A stretch of 24,458 nt of DNA from an uncultured Oscillospiraceae bacterium (GTDB lineage Bacteria > Bacillota > Clostridia > Oscillospirales > Ruminococcaceae): positions 1-24,458 of the forward strand of contig CAJMEU010000024.1 of assembly GCA_905212515.1 (NCBI GenBank), written 5' to 3'. Below are positions 13,386 to 20,438 of this stretch, in pieces. Under the pieces are notes generated by a model, which had not been told where the DNA came from, ran no database searches, and worked only from the letters and a program-made list of their open reading frames with translations. Positions within the stretch are counted from its first letter, which is position 1. Every line of letters starts with the position of its first letter. A program made the translations under genes and the position numbers.

Positions 13386-14375
13386 TCACTCGTACAATTT
13401 CATTGGCAGCAAGACTTGTTTCGCTGTCCTGCTTTTTGTTTTATTCTTGATCATCTTCAGCATCATTTCCCCTGTTTTCATACCCACCTGATAGGGGTCC
13501 TGCCGCATACCGCACACGGGCACACCGTAAAGCTCCCGCGGGTCGTCGTTGGTGAAACCCGCCAGCGTCACCTGGCCGGGCACGTCCAGGCGCAGCTTGT
13601 TGGCCGACACCACCAGGCCGTCCGTCAGGCGGGGATTGCAGGCGATGACACATCGGGGGCCCTGGGGGTCCTGCATCAAGTCTACCAGCACCTTTTCCAC
13701 CACCCGGCGGTCAGTCACGTCCTGAACCACATACCGCTCCTCTAAAGCCACGCCCGCCCGGGCGCAGGCCTCGCGGATTCCCTGCAAACGGCGCTGGGTA
13801 TTAGGCGAGCGGCGGTTGCCCGCCACCACGGCGAACCGGCGGTGCCCTTTCCCAATGAGGTGGGCAGCCAGCTGCGCGCCCGCCTCCTGGTTGTTCTCGC
13901 ACACGAGGTTGGCCTTCACGCCGTCCACGATGCGGTCGTACAGCATGATGTGGTCGTTCTCCGCCAAAACTTTGTTCAGATACTCCGAATTGCCGCCGCA
14001 GGAGGCGATGAGAATGCCCGCGGCCCGGTTTTTCAGCATCTCTTCAATGTAAAAGCGCTCTTTGGCCGGGTCGTCGTCTGTGTCGCAGATCATCACCAGA
14101 TAATTGTTTTGGTAGAACAGCATCTCCAGTGCCCGGCAGACCTTGGCAAAAAAGTCGTGCGAGATGTCCGGCAGCAGAATGGCAATGACCTTGTTGTTCT
14201 CCCGCTTGAGGTTCTGTGCAAAAGGATTGGGCACATAGTTCAATTCCTTAATGGCATCCTGCACTGCAACAGACGCAATGGGGTTGATACTGGTGGGGTC
14301 TTTCAGATAGCGGGACACCGAGCTGATGGAAACGCCCGCTAGCTGGGCGACATCGCGGATCGTACTGGCTTTCAT
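13386..14375 (-). CDS. LacI-family transcriptional regulator
   Basis: This 329-residue repressor starts at ATG 14375 with GGAGGG seven bases before; the in-frame ATG at 14396 lacks a site. The HTH and hinge are STIRDVAQLAGVSISSVSRY (near the start) and the NYVPNPFAQNLK segment. The sugar-binding core follows: VIAILLPDISHDFFAKV, LVMICDTDDDPAKE, NRAAGILIASC, HIMLYDRIVDG and VTLAGFTNDDP. It should bind the 14-bp operators described here and release them when a sugar or sugar phosphate binds. It is the first gene of the lacI-kinase-deoC unit. An operator at 14424-14437 lies in the shared divergent promoter region, so it may control itself. Confidence 0.95.
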   Translation of the reverse strand: MKASTIRDVAQLAGVSISSVSRYLKDPTSINPIASVAVQDAIKELNYVPNPFAQNLKRENNKVIAILLPDISHDFFAKVCRALEMLFYQNNYLVMICDTDDDPAKERFYIEEMLKNRAAGILIASCGGNSEYLNKVLAENDHIMLYDRIVDGVKANLVCENNQEAGAQLAAHLIGKGHRRFAVVAGNRRSPNTQRRLQGIREACARAGVALEERYVVQDVTDRRVVEKVLVDLMQDPQGPRCVIACNPRLTDGLVVSANKLRLDVPGQVTLAGFTNDDPRELYGVPVCGMRQDPYQVGMKTGEMMLKMIKNKTKSRTAKQVLLPMKLYE

Positions 14376-14389
14376 AAGTATTCCCTCCA

Positions 14390-14418
14390 TTGACAAAGGC
14401 GTACAAGTATGCTATAAC
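14390..14418 (+). promoter_or_regulatory. Sigma-A promoter of the araD-like gene
   Basis: TTGACA (14390-14395), a 17-nt spacer and TATAAC (14413-14418) make a near-consensus promoter with a LacI-type operator 5 bases downstream. Confidence 0.85.
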
Positions 14419-14423
14419 CAGTT

Positions 14424-14437
14424 TGAAAACGGTTTCA
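14424..14437. promoter_or_regulatory. LacI-type operator 1 (araD-like / lacI intergenic)
   Basis: TGAAAACGGTTTCA is a near-perfect 14-bp palindrome with a central CG. It covers the expected transcription start of the araD-like gene. It also resembles a CcpA cre site. Confidence 0.8.
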
Positions 14438-14495
14438 GCATCTTTTCCCTTACCCTTCCTCTACTTTTGCGGCTGAAAGGAGCGTGCAAACATTC

Positions 14496-15200
14496 ATGGA
14501 GCGTTACACATCCCTCAAACAGCGTGTTTACAAGGCAAACATGCGCTTGACCACCCTCGGGCTCGTGATCCTGACATGGGGCAATGTCAGCGAAATCGAC
14601 CGTGAAAACGGTGTCATCGCCATCAAACCGCGCGGCATCGAGTATCAGGACCTGACCGCCCAGGATATGGTGCTGGTGGACCTGGACGGCAACACACTGG
14701 AGGGGGGCTTACTGCCCTCGGTAGACCTGGACATCCATTTGGAATTATACCGCCATTTCCCCTGCGTGGGAGCCATCGCCCATACCCATTCCACCTGGGC
14801 CACCGCCTGGGCACAGCGCGGGCGGGACCTGCCGGTGTGCGGCACCACCCACGCCGACCATTTTAACGCCGAAAACCCCTGCGTGCCCTATCCCGACGAG
14901 AAACAGACGGCCGAAGATTATGAGCGCCATACCGGCCGGCTGATCGTGGAGGCCTTCCGCCAGCGCGGCTTAGACCCCGCCCACATGCGCGCCGCTTTGT
15001 GTGCCGGGCACGGCCCCTTTACCTGGGGCAGGGACGCGGCTGAAGCTGTTGAATTTAGTTATATTCTAGAGGAAACTGCCAAGATTTGCAAGTTATCTGA
15101 GGAAAATGGACAAGTGACCCGCCTGCCCCAATACCTTATAGACAAACATTACCTGCGGAAATACGGAGAAAACGCCTATTTTTACCAGACGAAGCCGTAA
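14496..15200 (+). CDS. Class II aldolase/epimerase, L-ribulose-5-phosphate 4-epimerase-like
   Basis: AraD-type enzymes turn L-ribulose-5-phosphate into D-xylulose-5-phosphate with a metal ion. I chose ATG 14496 (234 residues), although its distance from AAAGGAG (14475-14481) is long; GTG 14484 is an alternative. The metal ligands are intact: His96 and His98 in AHTHSTWATAWAQ, and His172 in CAGHGPFTWG. The catalytic Asp121 (GTTHADHF) is present and a Tyr lies near the end (ENAYFYQ). Two phosphate-contact motifs differ from AraD: KPSG is KPRG (Arg46), and PSSD is PSVD (Val76). The substrate may therefore differ from L-ribulose-5-phosphate. It is a single gene with its own operator-controlled promoter, divergent from lacI. 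Confidence 0.85.
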   Translation: MERYTSLKQRVYKANMRLTTLGLVILTWGNVSEIDRENGVIAIKPRGIEYQDLTAQDMVLVDLDGNTLEGGLLPSVDLDIHLELYRHFPCVGAIAHTHSTWATAWAQRGRDLPVCGTTHADHFNAENPCVPYPDEKQTAEDYERHTGRLIVEAFRQRGLDPAHMRAALCAGHGPFTWGRDAAEAVEFSYILEETAKICKLSEENGQVTRLPQYLIDKHYLRKYGENAYFYQTKP

Positions 15201-15223
15201 AAAGCCGGAGAACATAGCGAACA

Positions 15224-15287
15224 AAAAGCGCGCCTTGTGCGTGTTGGCGTAAGGAAACGTCAATACGCCCTAGGCGCGCTTTTGCCT
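15224..15287. terminator. Long bidirectional terminator between converging genes
   Basis: A 27-base arm (15224-15250) beginning AAAAGCGCGCC pairs with 15257-15283 ending GGCGCGCTTTT, with a few mismatches or G-T pairs, around AAGGAA. It separates the araD-like (plus) and rpiB-like (minus) genes. Confidence 0.85.
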
Positions 15288-15294
15288 GTTTTGC

Positions 15295-15750
15295 TCAGCG
15301 CTTGTTTTCCATCTCCAGCATGTAGTTGATGCGCACGTCGTGCCGGCCGCCATTGTATTTGCCGAACAGCCAGGCCTCCACCACATCCAGGTATTTCTCC
15401 AGGCTCACCAGCCAGGCGCCGCTGGCCAAGATGTTGGAGTTGTTGTGCTCACGGCTCATCAAGGCGGTGAATTCTTCATAGCACAGTGCCGCGCGGGCGC
15501 CCTTCACCTTGTTGGCCGCCATAGCCATACCCTGGCCGGTGCCGCAGATCAGCAGGCCTCTGTCGAACTCGCCCGCCACCACGCGGGTGGCCACTTCCTC
15601 GGCCACCCGGGGATAATCTCCCTCCTGGGCGCTCCAACAGCCCACATCCGTCACATCGTAGCCGCGGGCTTTCAGTGCCTCGATGGCGCGGTTTTTGAAA
15701 TCGTAGGCGGCCAAGTCACACCCGATGACCAGTTTGAATTGCGTTTGCAT
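15295..15750 (-). CDS. RpiB/LacAB-family sugar-phosphate isomerase, non-canonical
   Basis: The family interconverts aldose and ketose phosphates. It has 151 residues, a normal length. The ATG at 15750 follows AGGAGG. The fold is clear: LVIGCDLAAYDFK, YDVTDVGCWS, DYPRVAEEVA, LLICGTGQGMAMAANKVKG, SREHNNSNILASGA and GGRHDVR. The catalytic Cys69 is present in ICGTG. Two family-typical His residues are missing: the D-H-A-G motif reads DLAA (Leu13), and the C-H-D motif, whose His opens the sugar ring in ribose-5-phosphate isomerase B, reads CYE (Tyr91). This fits a substrate that stays linear, such as a tetrose phosphate or similar four-carbon compound. It is the last gene of the operon with the two transketolase halves. 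Confidence 0.9.
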   Translation of the reverse strand: MQTQFKLVIGCDLAAYDFKNRAIEALKARGYDVTDVGCWSAQEGDYPRVAEEVATRVVAGEFDRGLLICGTGQGMAMAANKVKGARAALCYEEFTALMSREHNNSNILASGAWLVSLEKYLDVVEAWLFGKYNGGRHDVRINYMLEMENKR

Positions 15751-15808
15751 GCGTTTGTCCTCCTTTATAAAGTTATGTATATTGCTGCCGGGATCTTCCG
15801 GTATCTCT

Positions 15809-16741
15809 TTACCGGCCCAGGCTTTCCAGGCATACTTGGGCGATGTGCTGCGGGGTCAGGCCGAAATGCCGCGCCAGATCCTCACGGCTGCCCGTCACGC
15901 CGAAGGTGTCATTGAGGCCGATGCGGCGCAAGCTTGCCAGGGGCTGCTCGCTGAGCACCTCAGCCACTGCGGAACCCAAACCGCCGATGATACTGTGATC
16001 CTCGGCAGTGACCAAATGACCCGTCTTTTGGGCCATATCCAGCACCAATTGACGGTCCAGCGGTTTGACGGTGTGCAGATCCACCACGGCGGCGCTGACA
16101 CCCTGGGCCTCCAGGGCCTTGGCAGCTTCCAGGGCCATGCAGACCAGATCCCCAATGGCGAAGATGGCCACGTCGGCGCCCTCGCGCAGCACATTGCCCT
16201 TGCCCACAGTGAAGGGAGCATCGGCCGCCGTGTACACGTCCGCGTCCGGCGCGAAGCGCCCGAAGCGCAGATACACCGGGCCGTCGATCTGCAGCGCCGC
16301 TTCCACTGCCTTTTTGGCGCTGTGCTCGTCGCAGGGGGCTATCACCGTCATGTTGGGCAGGGTGCGCATCAGCGACAGATCCTCGATCGCCTGGTGGGAA
16401 CCGCCGTCCTGCCCGATGAGCACGCCCCCGTGGGTGGCCGCGATCTTCACATTCAGCTTGGGATAGGCAATGGAATTGCGCACCTGCTCAAAGGCGCGCC
16501 CCGCGGCAAATACCGCGAAAGAACTGGCAAATACAGTTTCACCGCAGGCCGCCATACCAGCGGCCACCGCCATCATGTTGGCCTCGGCGATGCCCATGTT
16601 GAAAAAGCGGTCCGGATGGGCTTTGGAAAACAGTACCGTCTGGGTCGCCTTGGACAGGTCCGCATCCAAAACCAGGTAATCATAGCGGCCGGCCAAGTCC
16701 ACCAGGGCCTGACCGTAAGCCTCTCTTGTCGAAACCGGCAT
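15809..16741 (-). CDS. Transketolase, C-terminal subunit
   Basis: This is one half of a split, thiamine-diphosphate-dependent transketolase that moves two-carbon units between sugars. It has 310 residues. The ATG at 16741 (MPVSTREAYG) begins one base after the stop of the N-terminal subunit, with GGAGGTGGAG upstream. The pyrimidine-binding domain includes DLSKATQT and RFFNMGIAEANMM with the conserved Glu53 that activates the cofactor. Other motifs are IGQDGGSHQAIEDLSLMRTLPN and the C-terminal domain VVDLHTVKPLD and TAEDHSIIGGLGSAVAE. Split transketolases are common in Firmicutes and archaea and also occur as special versions for apiose and sulfosugar breakdown. The operon position with an RpiB-like isomerase suggests a dedicated pathway enzyme rather than the general one. 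Confidence 0.94.
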   Translation of the reverse strand: MPVSTREAYGQALVDLAGRYDYLVLDADLSKATQTVLFSKAHPDRFFNMGIAEANMMAVAAGMAACGETVFASSFAVFAAGRAFEQVRNSIAYPKLNVKIAATHGGVLIGQDGGSHQAIEDLSLMRTLPNMTVIAPCDEHSAKKAVEAALQIDGPVYLRFGRFAPDADVYTAADAPFTVGKGNVLREGADVAIFAIGDLVCMALEAAKALEAQGVSAAVVDLHTVKPLDRQLVLDMAQKTGHLVTAEDHSIIGGLGSAVAEVLSEQPLASLRRIGLNDTFGVTGSREDLARHFGLTPQHIAQVCLESLGR

Positions 16742-16742
16742 C

Positions 16743-17588
16743 TCACTCCACCTCCAATTCCCGCAGCTGCGCGCCGAGTTCTTCCATGGCCTGGGCCATC
16801 TGCTCGCCGCTGGGCGCCACACCGTGCCATTGCACTTGGTTTTCCATGAAAGAGACCCCCTTGCCTTTTACCGTATGGCACACCAGGGCCGTGGGCCGCC
16901 CCTTTACCGTGCGGGCTACTTCCAGGGCGGCCGCCACGGCCGCCACATCGTTGCCGTCGATGGACAGCACGTTCCAGCCGCAGGCCTCAAGCTTTCCTTC
17001 CAGGGGCAGGATATCCATCACCTGGGCCACGGGTCCGTCGATCTGAAGGCCGTTCACATCGAACAACGCCACCAGATTGTCCAGCTTGTAATGGGCTGCG
17101 GTATGCACGGCCTCCCACACCTGGCCCTCCTCGGACTCGCCGTCCCCTAAAATGACGTACACCCGGTAGCCGGCCCTGCGGTGTTTGGCGCTGAGGGCCA
17201 TGCCGCAAGCCGCGCTGAGGCCCTGGCCCAGTGAGCCGGAGCTCATGTCCACGCCCGGCGTCTTGTGCATGTCCGGGTGGCCCTGCAAATGGGAGGGCAG
17301 GGTGCGCAGATGTTCCAGTTCCGCGGGGTCAAAATAACCCCGGTAGGCCAGCGCGGCGTAAAGGCCCGGCGCGGAGTGCCCTTTGGAGAGCACCAGCCTG
17401 TCGCGGCCGGGATCCTGGGGAGATTGGGGGTCGATGTGCATCTCCTTAAAGTAAAGCACGCTGAGCATATCCGCACAGGAAAGCGCACCGCCTGGGTGGC
17501 CGCAGCCCGCGTGCCCCACACCGGTGATCACACCCATCCGGATCTTGGCGGCCGCGATCTTCAATCGTTTTTCCTCTTCGGGAAGCAT
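16743..17588 (-). CDS. Transketolase, N-terminal subunit
   Basis: This is the cofactor diphosphate-binding half of the split transketolase, 281 residues. The ATG at 17588 has AAAGGAG upstream. Diagnostic parts are GHAGCGHPGGALSCADML (His31), DRLVLSKGHSAPGLYA (His71), GSLGQGLSAACGMA and the thiamine-diphosphate motif GDGESEEGQVWEA (148 onward) ending in DVNGLQIDG. The usual HTVKGKG segment is present near residue 240. It is the first gene of the operon followed by the C-terminal subunit (1-nt gap) and an RpiB-like isomerase, and it is preceded by an operator-bearing promoter. The likely donor ketoses are xylulose-5-phosphate or a pathway-specific ketose phosphate. Confidence 0.95.
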   Translation of the reverse strand: MLPEEEKRLKIAAAKIRMGVITGVGHAGCGHPGGALSCADMLSVLYFKEMHIDPQSPQDPGRDRLVLSKGHSAPGLYAALAYRGYFDPAELEHLRTLPSHLQGHPDMHKTPGVDMSSGSLGQGLSAACGMALSAKHRRAGYRVYVILGDGESEEGQVWEAVHTAAHYKLDNLVALFDVNGLQIDGPVAQVMDILPLEGKLEACGWNVLSIDGNDVAAVAAALEVARTVKGRPTALVCHTVKGKGVSFMENQVQWHGVAPSGEQMAQAMEELGAQLRELEVE

Positions 17589-17621
17589 GGAAATCGCACT
17601 CCTTTCTTGATTCGCAAATTC

Positions 17622-17635
17622 TGAAAACGTTTTCT
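17622..17635. promoter_or_regulatory. LacI-type operator 2 (transketolase operon)
   Basis: TGAAAACGTTTTCT contains the perfect 12-bp palindrome GAAAACGTTTTC. It starts two bases downstream of the -10 box of the transketolase promoter, where binding would block transcription. Confidence 0.85.
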
Positions 17636-17637
17636 AA

Positions 17638-17666
17638 ATTTTAACGCTTGTTTATGGGCTTGTCAA
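17638..17666 (-). promoter_or_regulatory. Sigma-A promoter of the transketolase-rpiB-like operon
   Basis: On the minus strand TTGACA (17666-17661), a 17-nt spacer and TAAAAT (17643-17638) form a strong promoter. Confidence 0.85.
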
Positions 17667-17800
17667 CTGTTTTTTTCTGCCGGTTTCTTTAAATACAAAT
17701 AGATTGATCGTCGTTTTCTCCTATTTTTCAGCAACTTTGCCGAATTCACTTTTCAGATTCTGTCAAATCATCTAAAAATAATGAAAAAATAATGGTTTCT
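17667..17800. other. AT-rich spacer between divergent operons
   Basis: The gap from 17589 to 17904 has no gene; its ends hold the two divergent promoters and operators. The central AT-rich part shows no clear structure or ORF beyond poly-A and poly-T tracts that could bend DNA. Confidence 0.6.
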
Positions 17801-17801
17801 A

Positions 17802-17830
17802 TTGACATTATTGCGTTGGGCGATTATCCT
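17802..17830 (+). promoter_or_regulatory. Sigma-A promoter of the ABC transporter operon
   Basis: TTGACA (17802-17807), a 17-nt spacer and TATCCT (17825-17830) lie about 75 bases before the ATPase start. Confidence 0.75.
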
Positions 17831-17837
17831 ATGAGCA

Positions 17838-17864
17838 TGAAAACAATTTCAGAAATCATTTTCA
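17838..17864. promoter_or_regulatory. LacI-type operator 3, possibly double (ABC operon)
   Basis: TGAAAACAATTTCA (17838-17851) has matching TGAAA/TTTCA arms and lies 7 bases after the -10 box. It overlaps by one base a second weaker copy, AGAAATCATTTTCA (17851-17864). Two adjacent sites may give tighter control of the transporter. Confidence 0.75.
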
Positions 17865-17904
17865 CTGGTTTTGGAATTGCACTCCAACAGAATGAGGTGA
17901 TACG

Positions 17905-19389
17905 ATGGGCGAACCGATCCTCGAAGTGCGGGGAATCACGAAGCTGTTTCCCGGCGTGCGGGCCCTGGACAAGGTGCACTTGGAGCTGCGGGAAGGTGAA
18001 GTGGTGTGCCTGGTGGGCGAGAACGGCGCCGGCAAATCCACCCTGATCAAAATCCTTTCCGGTGTGTATGTGCCAGACGAGGGCGAGATCATCCTGAACG
18101 GCCAGCAAGTCCACTTCAAAGGCCCGCTGGACGCCATCAAGGCGGGGTTCAGCGTGGTGTATCAGGAACACAAGCTGATGAGAAACCTCTCCGTGGCGGA
18201 GAACATTTATTTTGGGCGCTTTCCCATGAAAGCCGGCGGCTTTGTGGATTTCAGAAAATTGAATCAGGACACCCAGAAGATCCTGGATGATTTGGGCATG
18301 CACATCAAACCCACTGCCCGGGTGGAGACGCTGAACGCCTCCCAGTCCCAGATGGTGGAGATCGCCAAGGCGTACTCAGTGGGATCCAAGATCATGATCC
18401 TGGACGAGCCCTCCGCCTCCATCACGGACAGCGAGCTGCTGAAACTGTTCGAGATCATCAACAAGCTGAAGAAGCAGGGAAAGTCCTTCATCTATATCTC
18501 CCACCGGCTGAAAGAACTGTTCGAGATCGGCGACCGGGTGGTGGTGTTCAAAGATGGCCATTACGTGGGCCAGGAGGACATCGCGGATGTGACCGTGGAC
18601 AAATTGGTGTCCATGATGGTGGGGCGTGACATCGGCAAGGTATACCGCCCCAAGGATCGTCCCATCGGCCAGGAAGTGCTGCGCGTGGAAGGCCTGTGCA
18701 ACGATGTGGTGACCGACTGCTCGTTCACTGTGCGCGCGGGCGAAATCGTGGGTTTCGCCGGGCTGGTCGGCTCCGGCCGCAGCGAGCTGATGGAATCGCT
18801 GTTCGGCTACCGCCGCAAAAGCGCCGGCACCATTTACATCGGCGGCAAACAAGTGGAGATTCATAAACCGAAAGATGCCATCCACCACGGCCTGGGCTTT
18901 GTGACCGAGGACCGCAAGACCACGGGCCTGATCCTGAACAAGAGCGTGGCTTTCAACACCTCATTCGCCATTTTGGATAAGCTGAGCCGCCTGGGCTTCG
19001 TGGACCGCAAGGAAGAAGCCAAACTGGTGGACCAATCCATCCAGCAACTGTCCGTCAAGACGCCCAGCCCCAAGCAGGAGGCGGGGAACCTGTCCGGCGG
19101 CAACCAGCAGAAAGTGATTTTGAGCAAATGGCTGCTGGCGCTGCCGCAGCTGCTGATCTGCGACGAGCCCACCAAGGGCATCGACGTGGGCACCAAGCAG
19201 GAGTTTTACAACATCCTGGACGATTTGGCCCGCCAGGGCAAGGCCATCATCGTGGTCAGCTCCGAGCTGCCGGAAGTGATCGGCCTGAGCAACCGCATTT
19301 ACGTGATGAGCGAAGGGCGCATCGTCAAGGAGCTGGATGACAGCGAGATGGATGAAGAGACCATCGCCAGCTATTCTATGAAGGAATGA
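17905..19389 (+). CDS. Sugar ABC transporter ATP-binding protein, RbsA/MglA-type
   Basis: This is the energy-coupling ATPase of a ribose/galactose-type importer, 494 residues with two ABC domains in one chain, as usual for the family. The ATG at 17905 follows GAGGTGA. First domain: Walker A GENGAGKST (38-46), a degenerate signature LNASQSQMVEIAKA and Walker B IMILDEPSASI. Second domain: a modified Walker A GLVGSGRSE near 286-294, signature LSGGNQQKV from 396 and Walker B LLICDEPTKGIDVG. The degenerate second P-loop is normal in this family. It is the first gene of an operon with a permease 10 bases downstream and a binding protein. Which sugar it carries is not visible. Confidence 0.95.
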   Translation: MGEPILEVRGITKLFPGVRALDKVHLELREGEVVCLVGENGAGKSTLIKILSGVYVPDEGEIILNGQQVHFKGPLDAIKAGFSVVYQEHKLMRNLSVAENIYFGRFPMKAGGFVDFRKLNQDTQKILDDLGMHIKPTARVETLNASQSQMVEIAKAYSVGSKIMILDEPSASITDSELLKLFEIINKLKKQGKSFIYISHRLKELFEIGDRVVVFKDGHYVGQEDIADVTVDKLVSMMVGRDIGKVYRPKDRPIGQEVLRVEGLCNDVVTDCSFTVRAGEIVGFAGLVGSGRSELMESLFGYRRKSAGTIYIGGKQVEIHKPKDAIHHGLGFVTEDRKTTGLILNKSVAFNTSFAILDKLSRLGFVDRKEEAKLVDQSIQQLSVKTPSPKQEAGNLSGGNQQKVILSKWLLALPQLLICDEPTKGIDVGTKQEFYNILDDLARQGKAIIVVSSELPEVIGLSNRIYVMSEGRIVKELDDSEMDEETIASYSMKE

Positions 19390-19399
19390 GGAAGGATTT

Positions 19400-20389
19400 A
19401 TGGAGACGAAATCGAAACTGCTGAATCCCCGCAAACTGGATCTTTCCCAGGTGGGGTCTGCCATCGGCCTGATCCTGGTGGTGATCGTGGCCTCGATCAT
19501 CACCCAGGGCAACTTTTTAAGCGCCTCGAACCTGACGAACGTGTTCCGCCAGGTGACCATTATGGGCTTTGCCTCCCTGGGCATGTGCATCGTCATCATC
19601 ACCGGCAATATTGACCTTTCCATCATCGGCAACGTGAGCATGACCACCGTCATCACCGCCGTGCTGATGGTCAAAGAAGTGCCCACGCCGCTGATCGTGC
19701 TGATCGTGCTGCTGTCCGGCATGGCGGTGGGCCTGTTGAACGGCATTATCCTGAGCGTCTGGAAAATCGAATCCTTCGTGGTGACCATGGGCATGCAGGT
19801 GGTGTGCTTCGGCATGGCCATGCTGGTGTCCGGCAACCGCACGGTCATCGTGCCCGGCGCCTCCTTGGCCAAATACGGATTTTTGACCAATCTGGCCCAA
19901 TGGAAAGTAACCGTCATCCCCGGCGTGCTCACCTTCCCGGTGATGTTCCTTATACTCCTGGAGTTCTACATCCTGTTCTGGGTGTTTACCTCCCGCACCA
20001 AAATGGGCCGGTACATCTTTGCCCTGGGCGGCAATGAGGAGGTCAGTTACATCTCCGGCGTCAACGTCTCGCTGGTGCGCATCGTTTCCTATGTGCTCAG
20101 CGGCATGACGGCCGCCATCGCCGGCATCTTCATGTTCAGCCGCTCTATGTGCGGCGACCCCACGGCCGGCAACGCCCTGGGCATGTATGTGGTAGCGGCC
20201 GTGGTGGTGGGCGGCACCAAGATGAGCGGCGGACGCGGCAACGTCCTGTTCAACATCATGGGCATCTTTGTCATCGGCATCATCAACAACGTGCTGAACC
20301 TGGTGGGCGCGCCCTATCAATTGCAGCAGATCATCCAGGGCGTCATCATCATCCTGGCTGTTGTGATGAGCAGCCCCAAGCGCAAATAA
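19400..20389 (+). CDS. Sugar ABC transporter permease, RbsC-type
   Basis: This inner-membrane channel subunit has 329 residues, normal for the family. The ATG at 19400 follows GGAAGGA. About eight to ten hydrophobic segments are visible, for example GLILVVIVASIITQG, MGFASLGMCIVIITG, LIVLIVLLSGMAVGLLNGII and VMFLILLEFYILFWVF. The family hallmark GGNEEVSYISGVNVSLVRIVSY, the segment that contacts the ATPase, is present, as is the GGTKMSGGRG motif. It is a single permease gene and so probably works as a homodimer, as RbsC does. It lies 49 bases before the binding-protein gene. Confidence 0.95.
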   Translation: METKSKLLNPRKLDLSQVGSAIGLILVVIVASIITQGNFLSASNLTNVFRQVTIMGFASLGMCIVIITGNIDLSIIGNVSMTTVITAVLMVKEVPTPLIVLIVLLSGMAVGLLNGIILSVWKIESFVVTMGMQVVCFGMAMLVSGNRTVIVPGASLAKYGFLTNLAQWKVTVIPGVLTFPVMFLILLEFYILFWVFTSRTKMGRYIFALGGNEEVSYISGVNVSLVRIVSYVLSGMTAAIAGIFMFSRSMCGDPTAGNALGMYVVAAVVVGGTKMSGGRGNVLFNIMGIFVIGIINNVLNLVGAPYQLQQIIQGVIIILAVVMSSPKRK

Positions 20390-20438
20390 GGCAATAATTT
20401 GAGCGATCAAATTATCAATAACAATGGAGGTAAAAACC

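Noticed and set aside
12499..13491. Plus-strand ORF of 330 codons
   Set aside because: Antisense to the FGGY kinase; composition is typical of a shadow frame.
15725..16849. Plus-strand ORF of 374 codons
   Set aside because: Antisense to the transketolase C-terminal subunit, which has intact cofactor motifs.
15295..17588. Sulfoquinovose (Sqw-type) operon
   Set aside because: The transketolase and RpiB-like pair fits, but no sulfoquinovosidase, sulfoacetaldehyde reductase or sulfonate exporter is seen, and the kinase, AraD-like and DeoC genes do not fit. Kept only as an alternative.
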